From the NCBI GenBank assembly GCA_030591795.1, contig JAUVAJ010000117.1:1-6149 (forward strand): DNA of 6,149 nt, given 5' to 3'. Positions 1 through 3,948 of the stretch are shown piece by piece. A program made the translations under genes and the position numbers. The notes below the pieces were generated by a model. The model was given only the letters and a program-made list of their open reading frames with translations. It ran no database searches and was not told where the DNA came from. The stretch is from Desulfuromonadales bacterium (GTDB lineage Bacteria; Desulfobacterota; Desulfuromonadia; Desulfuromonadales; UBA2294). Position 1 is the stretch's first letter, and each line of letters starts with the position of its first letter.

Positions 1-693
1 GGCATCTCTATAGTTCATCCCGGATCGCGTTGTCCGCAATGTGAAACTCCGATTCGCTGGTATCAGAATATTCCGCTTTTAAGTTGGTTGGCACTTCGTG
101 GTCGATGTGCAGAGTGCAAGACACCTGTCTCTTTTCGCTATCCACTGATTGAAACCTTAGCTGGAATCTTATACCTGCTGGTTTTTCTTTATTTCGGCTT
201 GTCATGGTCGATGCTGGTATTCTGGTTGTTTACCTCGCTTTTGGTCGTGATCACGTTCATTGACCTCGATCACCAGATTATTCCTAATGTCATCAGCTTA
301 CCTGGTATCGTGATCGGTTTTGGTTGTTCTCTGTTCCTCTTGCCGTTGGCTTGGCAGGATTCGTTGCTCGGCATTTTGCTCGGCGGCGGGTTACTTTGGG
401 CTATAGCTACTGGTTATCGGTTGTTAATGGGTGTTGAGGGCATGGGTATGGGCGATGTTAAGCTTCTGGCCATGATTGGCGCTTTTCTTGGTTGGCAGGC
501 TGTCTTGCCGGTGGTTTTTCTCGGCTCACTTGCCGGCACCGCCATCGGTGTGCCATTTATGTTGCTGAAAGGCGAGGGGGGTAAACTGGCTATCCCTTTT
601 GGGCCGTTTCTGTCACTGGGAGCAATCCTTTATCTGTTCTTCTGGGCACAACTCTTTAATTGGTATATCAATTCTTTTTTTCCCCCGATGTAA
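1..693 (+). CDS. pilD: Prepilin peptidase / N-methyltransferase PilD (A24 family), 5'-truncated by window edge
   Basis: Inner-membrane aspartic protease that removes the leader peptide of type IV prepilins and pseudopilins and methylates the new N-terminal residue. The frame is open from base 1 and stops at TAA 691-693, giving 230 residues. The start lies upstream; compared with usual family lengths near 260 aa, about 25-35 residues (first membrane segment) are missing. Visible family marks: a four-cysteine zinc-site pair, CPQC (bases 31-42) and CAEC (106-117), flanking the motif WYQNIPLLSWL; the first catalytic-aspartate region FIDLDHQIIPN (256-288); and the second, GMGMGDVKLL (439-468), which carries the GxGD signature. 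Several hydrophobic segments follow, as expected for a polytopic protein. Many homologues have Asp where this one has Asn after the Pro of the first motif, a minor variation. A TTG at base 88 is not the real start, because it would remove the first CxxC and the conserved WYQNIP region. It is followed by a 190-bp intergenic region with a new promoter, so it is probably transcribed separately from the downstream genes. Confidence 0.95.
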   Translation, partial: GISIVHPGSRCPQCETPIRWYQNIPLLSWLALRGRCAECKTPVSFRYPLIETLAGILYLLVFLYFGLSWSMLVFWLFTSLLVVITFIDLDHQIIPNVISLPGIVIGFGCSLFLLPLAWQDSLLGILLGGGLLWAIATGYRLLMGVEGMGMGDVKLLAMIGAFLGWQAVLPVVFLGSLAGTAIGVPFMLLKGEGGKLAIPFGPFLSLGAILYLFFWAQLFNWYINSFFPPM

Positions 694-810
694 CTTTTTT
701 TGCCGCAATATGCTGTATTAAATACTGGCGACCGATACCTTATCTTGTGAAAACCCCCCAATATTTAAACTTTTATACCCTTATCTTTACTCAATAAGAC
801 TATAAATAAC

Positions 811-838
811 TTGACACTAACTTTAATTTACATATAAT
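811..838 (+). promoter_or_regulatory. Perfect-consensus sigma-70 promoter ahead of the XRE gene and pil operon
   Basis: The -35 hexamer TTGACA (811-816) and -10 hexamer TATAAT (833-838) both match the housekeeping consensus exactly, separated by 16 bp. The bases just upstream (about 788-810) are AT-rich and could act as an UP element. The predicted transcription start is near 845, giving a leader of about 39 nt to the ATG at 884. This is the only strong promoter I see in the window, and it probably drives the XRE gene and, by read-through, pilMNOPQ. The hexamers are seen directly; the start site and the reach of the transcript are inferred. Confidence 0.8.
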
Positions 839-841
839 TAG

Positions 842-853
842 GCACAATTGTGC
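842..853. promoter_or_regulatory. Candidate operator: perfect 12-bp palindrome at the transcription start
   Basis: GCACAATTGTGC is a perfect inverted repeat immediately downstream of the -10 box and over the predicted +1. Symmetry resumes outside the core: bases 837-839 (ATT) pair with 856-858 (AAT), leaving two mismatched pairs between, so an imperfect 22-bp dyad (837-858) reaches into the -10 hexamer. Such a position is typical of a repressor site that blocks RNA polymerase. The obvious candidate ligand is the XRE-type protein encoded 26 bp downstream, which would make it autoregulatory, but the sequence does not prove this. In RNA only part of the dyad would be transcribed, so a DNA-binding site is more likely than an RNA hairpin. 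Confidence 0.5.
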
Positions 854-883
854 TGAATAAATGCTAATTCTTGGGAAAAATCT

Positions 884-1087
884 ATGGTGAAAAATAAAGT
901 TAGAGAAATACGGGAATCTCTGCTCATGAGCAAAGCTGAACTCGCGCGTAAAGCTCGAGTTTCACCACTCACTGTCGATAGGATAGAGCGAGGAGAACCT
1001 TGTCGCATGTCGACAATGCGCAAAGTCATTCTTGCTCTAGGTCTCAAGCTGTCTGATCGTGAGAAGGTTTTCCCCGGTGGCGAATAG
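884..1087 (+). CDS. Small XRE/Cro-CI-type helix-turn-helix regulator (67 aa)
   Basis: A 67-residue protein that is almost entirely one XRE-type DNA-binding domain. Residues 5-13 form the first helix (KVREIRESL). Residues 17-24 (KAELARKA) and 28-36 (PLTVDRIER) fit the turn and recognition helices, with the characteristic 'LARKARVSPLTVDRIERGE' pattern. There is no separate effector or dimerisation domain. The ATG at 884 has a modest GGGA (873-876) seven bases upstream; a GTG at 887 is an alternative start. It lies 26 bp beyond a perfect palindrome and a consensus promoter, and 77 bp before pilM with no evident terminator, so it is probably the first cistron of the pil operon and may regulate it or itself. 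As I recall, similar small HTH proteins sit near pil genes in Geobacter-type genomes, but this cannot be checked here. The target and the sign of regulation are unknown. A minus-strand ORF covering this region encodes no recognisable protein. Confidence 0.85.
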   Translation: MVKNKVREIRESLLMSKAELARKARVSPLTVDRIERGEPCRMSTMRKVILALGLKLSDREKVFPGGE

Positions 1088-1153
1088 TGAGGATTGTGGT
1101 CTTGGGTTGGCCTTTGTCCTGATATTATTGTTAACGCTGTATTAAGGAATAAT

Positions 1154-1157
1154 GGGA
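1154..1157 (+). promoter_or_regulatory. Ribosome binding site deciding the pilM start
   Basis: GGGA lies seven bases before the ATG at 1165. A second, better-looking AAGGA (1144-1148) lies ten bases before an in-frame TTG at 1159, which would add two residues (Met-Ser). I prefer ATG 1165 because the protein then begins MFFGSQKKDIIGVDIG, the usual layout of PilM, and because TTG starts are rarer. The two options differ by only two codons. Confidence 0.45.
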
Positions 1158-1164
1158 TTTGTCC

Positions 1165-2226
1165 ATGTTTTTTGGGAGCCAAAAAAAAGATATCATTGGT
1201 GTAGACATTGGATCGAGCTCCGTTAAGTTGGTGCAGTTGCGTGAATCGAAAGGAGTGTTTCATCTCTCCTCAATCGGTATAGCGCCGTTGCCGCCAGAAG
1301 CGATTGTTGACGGGGCGATCATGGACTCCAGTAGTGTCGTCGAGGTAATCGACGACCTGGTCAAGAGTCTGAAGTTGAAAACCAAGAATGTTGCGACGTC
1401 AATTTCCGGGCATTCGGTTATTATTCGTAAGATAAAACTGCCGATCATGACGGAAGAGGAGATGGAGGCTTCTATTCAATGGGAGGCTGAACAATATATT
1501 CCGTTTGAAATCTCCGAAGTCAACCTGGATTTTCAGATTCTTGGTCCAGATTCAGCAGATCCATCGCAGATGAATGTCATTCTAGTGGCTGCCAAAAAAG
1601 ATTTTGTCAATGATTATATCGCTGTGTTTAATGAATGCGGTTTGGTGCCAATTGTTTTAGATATCGATTGTTTCGCTATGGAGAATGCCTTTGAAGCTAA
1701 TCGGGAAATCGATGAACAGGGTGTTATCGCCCTGGTAAATATGGGTTCCAGTGCCATGAATGTGAATGTGCTTAAGGATGGTGTGTCAGTCTTTACGCGT
1801 GATATCACGGTTGGTGGCAATATGATAAATGAGGAAATACAGAAACGTCTCGGTTTAAGTAGTGATGATGCAGAAACTCTAAAACTGGGCGGCTCGGTTG
1901 ATGGCGTTGATAAAACTTCAGCCGATGAGGTCATAGTAGACGCAATGGAAAGCTTGGTGCAGGAAGTGCAGCGATCCCTCGATTTCTTCTCGGCGACAGC
2001 ATCGGATGATAAGATTCAGACAGTATTTGTAACTGGAGGAGTTTCCAGAAACCCTGCTGTTGTTAAGTTGCTTAATGAACGACTAGATCTGCCTGTAGAG
2101 TTGCTCAATGCATTTAGTCAGGTGGTCATTGATGAGAAAAATTTTGACATGGAATATATCGACGCTATAGGCCCTCTGATGTCTGTTGCAGTCGGGCTCG
2201 CAATGAGGAGGTTAGGTGACAAATGA
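1165..2226 (+). CDS. pilM: Type IV pilus assembly actin-like ATPase PilM
   Basis: Cytoplasmic FtsA/actin-fold protein that binds ATP and docks on the N-terminal tail of PilN, anchoring the cytoplasmic side of the pilus alignment complex. From ATG 1165 it has 353 residues, the normal family length. Visible nucleotide-site motifs: phosphate-1 loop at residues 12-23 (GVDIGSSSVKLV), phosphate-2 region at 188-202 (around LVNMGSSAMNVNV), and the adenosine motif at 287-294 (VFVTGGVS). The segment ASIQWEAEQYIPF near residues 103-115 is also typical of PilM, in the subdomain-1C region. A TTG two codons upstream is an alternative start. The stop TGA (2224-2226) overlaps the pilN ATG (2223-2225), implying translational coupling. 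Codons 2-8 carry a T6GG/CCA6 inverted repeat followed by an A8 run, described under findings. The GTCGTCGA inverted repeat at 1336-1356 also lies within this gene. Confidence 0.96.
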   Translation: MFFGSQKKDIIGVDIGSSSVKLVQLRESKGVFHLSSIGIAPLPPEAIVDGAIMDSSSVVEVIDDLVKSLKLKTKNVATSISGHSVIIRKIKLPIMTEEEMEASIQWEAEQYIPFEISEVNLDFQILGPDSADPSQMNVILVAAKKDFVNDYIAVFNECGLVPIVLDIDCFAMENAFEANREIDEQGVIALVNMGSSAMNVNVLKDGVSVFTRDITVGGNMINEEIQKRLGLSSDDAETLKLGGSVDGVDKTSADEVIVDAMESLVQEVQRSLDFFSATASDDKIQTVFVTGGVSRNPAVVKLLNERLDLPVELLNAFSQVVIDEKNFDMEYIDAIGPLMSVAVGLAMRRLGDK

Positions 2227-2795
2227 TTCGTATTAATCTGTTACCGGTCCGTGCGGCCCAGAAGAAAGAGCGCCTCAGGAGTCAAGTAACAATACTTGTG
2301 CTCTCTGTTGTTGGCTCGATTACTGTTTGCGCTCTAGTCTGGATGTCTTTGTCTGTAAAAGTCGATGATGTACAAGCTGAAATCAGGGCTAAAAATGCTG
2401 AAATTGCCCGACTCAAGAAAACTATCGGAGAAGTTGATCAATTCAAAAAGCTGCAAAATGAATTGCGTGGCAAGTTGGATATTTTATCGACATTGAAAGC
2501 CAATCGATCCGGCCCGGTCCGACTTCTCGATGAATTGAGCAAGGTGATTCCTGAAAAAGTATGGATTACAACTTTTACAGAATCTGGCGGTGAGATTGTG
2601 ATTGCTGGCGCAGGGTTGACAGAGGAATCGGTTGCCGATTTTATGGGAAAGTTAGAGGCATCTGCATATTACATGAATGTTGAGCTCGATGTCCTGGAGC
2701 AGAAGAAGATTGACGGTCGTGATATGCAATCATTTAAAGTTCGCTGTACTGTTGAAAAACAGGACCAATCGGGTTCGCTGAAACAGAAATCGTAG
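2223..2795 (+). CDS. pilN: Type IV pilus inner-membrane alignment protein PilN
   Basis: Bitopic inner-membrane protein of 190 aa that joins cytoplasmic PilM to periplasmic PilO/PilP. The short cytoplasmic tail begins MIRINLLP; the INLLP motif (residues 4-8) is the conserved peptide that inserts into a groove of PilM, and basic residues follow (RAAQKKERLR). One membrane helix spans about residues 23-45. A heptad-rich, charged coiled coil follows at about 48-90. Residues about 98-178 form the ferredoxin-like domain (LLDELSKVIPEKVWITTF and the later FKVRCTVE strand), the expected PilN architecture and length. It starts on ATGA overlapping the pilM stop. AGGAGG (2206-2211) and a closer AGGTGA (2214-2219) supply ribosome binding within the end of pilM. 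Known T4aP biology has PilN and PilO form heterodimers through the coiled coil and ferredoxin-like domains. Confidence 0.95.
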   Translation: MIRINLLPVRAAQKKERLRSQVTILVLSVVGSITVCALVWMSLSVKVDDVQAEIRAKNAEIARLKKTIGEVDQFKKLQNELRGKLDILSTLKANRSGPVRLLDELSKVIPEKVWITTFTESGGEIVIAGAGLTEESVADFMGKLEASAYYMNVELDVLEQKKIDGRDMQSFKVRCTVEKQDQSGSLKQKS

Positions 2796-2815
2796 ATAAA
2801 GGGATAGGTGCTTCA

Positions 2816-3418
2816 ATGAATCCTAAAGTTGAATGGCTACTGAAAAGGCCTCGCTATCAGCGTGTTTTAATGCTGGTAGGTACGCTTGTCCTTATCGTAG
2901 GTATTTTTGTTTGGATATTCTTTCTCCCTAAACAGGAGGAATATTCGAGGCTGCTTAAACAGAGTTCAGATTTGCAGCTAAAACTTGATTCCGATCGTCG
3001 TATCGCAGCAAATCTACCTACTTTTAAAGCAGAATATGAAAAGATGTTGACTCAGCTGGATCTAGCGTTGACTGAACTGCCAAATGGACGAGAAATACCT
3101 AAATTAATTACCAGTATTTCATCTCGGGCCAAGGGAAGTGGCCTTGATGTGTTGAGTTTTAGACCTGGGAGTGAAACGCCTAAGGGTTTTTACGCTGAAG
3201 TTCCAGTCAGCCTGAAAGTTGAGGGTACGTTCCATCAATTAGCTAACTTTTTTTATGCTGTTAGTAAGCTACCACGAATTGTAAATATTAATAATGTAAA
3301 GATTGGTGTGAAAAGCGGCAAGGGTACTGGTAGTAATACCTTGAGTGTTGATTGTCTGGCGATAACTTTCCGATTTCTTGAAAATGCGCCTAACCAGGTA
3401 GGCACAGGGGGGCGATAA
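2816..3418 (+). CDS. pilO: Type IV pilus inner-membrane alignment protein PilO
   Basis: Bitopic inner-membrane protein of 200 aa and partner of PilN. A short basic cytoplasmic N-terminus (MNPKVEWLLKRPRYQR) precedes a single membrane helix at about residues 17-37. A periplasmic coiled coil lies at about 40-88, ending in the characteristic ELPNGREIPKLI segment. A ferredoxin-like domain spans about 93-190, with PilO-typical YAEVPVSLKVEGTFHQLANF and LPRIVNINNVKI segments. The N-terminus lacks the INLLP PilM-binding peptide, which distinguishes it from PilN. ATG 2816 is preceded by AGGTG (2806-2810) at 5-nt spacing; the gap to pilN is 20 nt and the gap to pilP only 3 nt. It is thought to convey movement or alignment between the cytoplasmic motor platform and the secretin. 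The C-terminal tail after residue 190 is Gly/Asn-rich and probably disordered. Confidence 0.95.
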   Translation: MNPKVEWLLKRPRYQRVLMLVGTLVLIVGIFVWIFFLPKQEEYSRLLKQSSDLQLKLDSDRRIAANLPTFKAEYEKMLTQLDLALTELPNGREIPKLITSISSRAKGSGLDVLSFRPGSETPKGFYAEVPVSLKVEGTFHQLANFFYAVSKLPRIVNINNVKIGVKSGKGTGSNTLSVDCLAITFRFLENAPNQVGTGGR

Positions 3419-3421
3419 GAT

Positions 3422-3946
3422 ATGACGTACAAGCCATTATATATCTTTATTGCAGGCTTACTTGTTAGTTTGCTGTTGACCGCATGTGATGATGCTGCTA
3501 CTACGCAGGTGACTCAGGCTCCTAGAGTGAAACCTGTTGTAAAAAAAGCTACTGTTATCCCAGAGGTTACTGAAGAGCCTGAAGTAGCCGAATACGAATA
3601 TAATCCGGTCGGAACTCGTGATCCGTTTGAAAATCCTTTCGGCACACTTACTGAGATGCCGATAGATAATTCGATTCCGTTAACGCCATTACAGAAAGTC
3701 AGTTTGGATCAACTCCGTGTTATTGGAGTTATTATTGGAAAAGGCGAACCGAAGGCGATGGTTATTGCCCCGGATAATAAATCTTTTATTCTTAAAAAAG
3801 GTACCAAGATTGGTCGTAACAATGGTTTAGTCTCAAGTATTACGACAGACTCAATAATGATAGAAGAGCAATATCTGGACTTTACTGGTGAAGTTAAAAC
3901 TAAAATACAGGAAATTATGCTTCCGAAACAGGGAGGAGTGAAATAA
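3422..3946 (+). CDS. pilP: Type IV pilus inner-membrane lipoprotein PilP
   Basis: Periplasmic lipoprotein of 174 aa that bridges PilN/PilO to the periplasmic domains of PilQ. A type II signal peptide is clear: a hydrophobic core at residues 6-19 and lipobox LTAC with lipidated Cys22. The residues after the cysteine are Asp23-Asp24; Asp at +2 is the classic Lol-avoidance signal in enteric bacteria and fits inner-membrane retention. A flexible Pro/Val/Glu-rich stretch (about 25-58) is followed by the conserved YNPVGTRDPFENPF motif (60-73). A C-terminal beta-sandwich domain follows, opening with TPLQKVSLDQLRVIGVI (88-104) and ending about residue 167. The family (PilP, and T2SS GspC by analogy) uses this domain to contact the secretin N0 domain. 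The start has a strong AGGGGGG (3406-3412) nine bases upstream. The next gene, pilQ, starts 2 nt after its stop. Confidence 0.94.
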   Translation: MTYKPLYIFIAGLLVSLLLTACDDAATTQVTQAPRVKPVVKKATVIPEVTEEPEVAEYEYNPVGTRDPFENPFGTLTEMPIDNSIPLTPLQKVSLDQLRVIGVIIGKGEPKAMVIAPDNKSFILKKGTKIGRNNGLVSSITTDSIMIEEQYLDFTGEVKTKIQEIMLPKQGGVK

Positions 3947-3948
3947 TT

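Noticed and set aside
658..681. Terminator-like AATTG/CAATT hairpin followed by T7 at the end of pilD
   Set aside because: The stem is five base pairs with one G-C pair and lies inside the coding sequence. It is too weak to call an intrinsic terminator, although the T7 here and a second T7 at 695-701 may contribute to some termination.
675..686. T7C5 homopolymer run as a phase-variation tract in pilD
   Set aside because: A frameshift here would alter only the last few residues, so it would hardly switch function.
841..853. Sigma-54-like promoter: GGCAC followed by TGC
   Set aside because: The GG (841-842) and GC (852-853) elements are separated by only 9 bp, not the strict 10, and the TT before GC is missing. 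The sequence is better explained as a palindrome beside a perfect sigma-70 promoter.
1123..1128. TATTAT as the -10 box of a separate pilM promoter
   Set aside because: The -35 candidates are poor or badly spaced (TTGGGT at 15 bp, TTGTGG at 23 bp), so I do not call a promoter in the 77-bp gap, although a weak one cannot be excluded.
838..1263. 141-codon minus-strand ORF covering the XRE gene and the start of pilM
   Set aside because: No recognisable domain, no family resemblance, and it lies opposite two convincing genes; a shadow frame.
1614..1934. 106-codon minus-strand ORF inside pilM
   Set aside because: Antisense to conserved PilM sequence, Ser/Thr/Pro-rich shadow composition, and no independent support.
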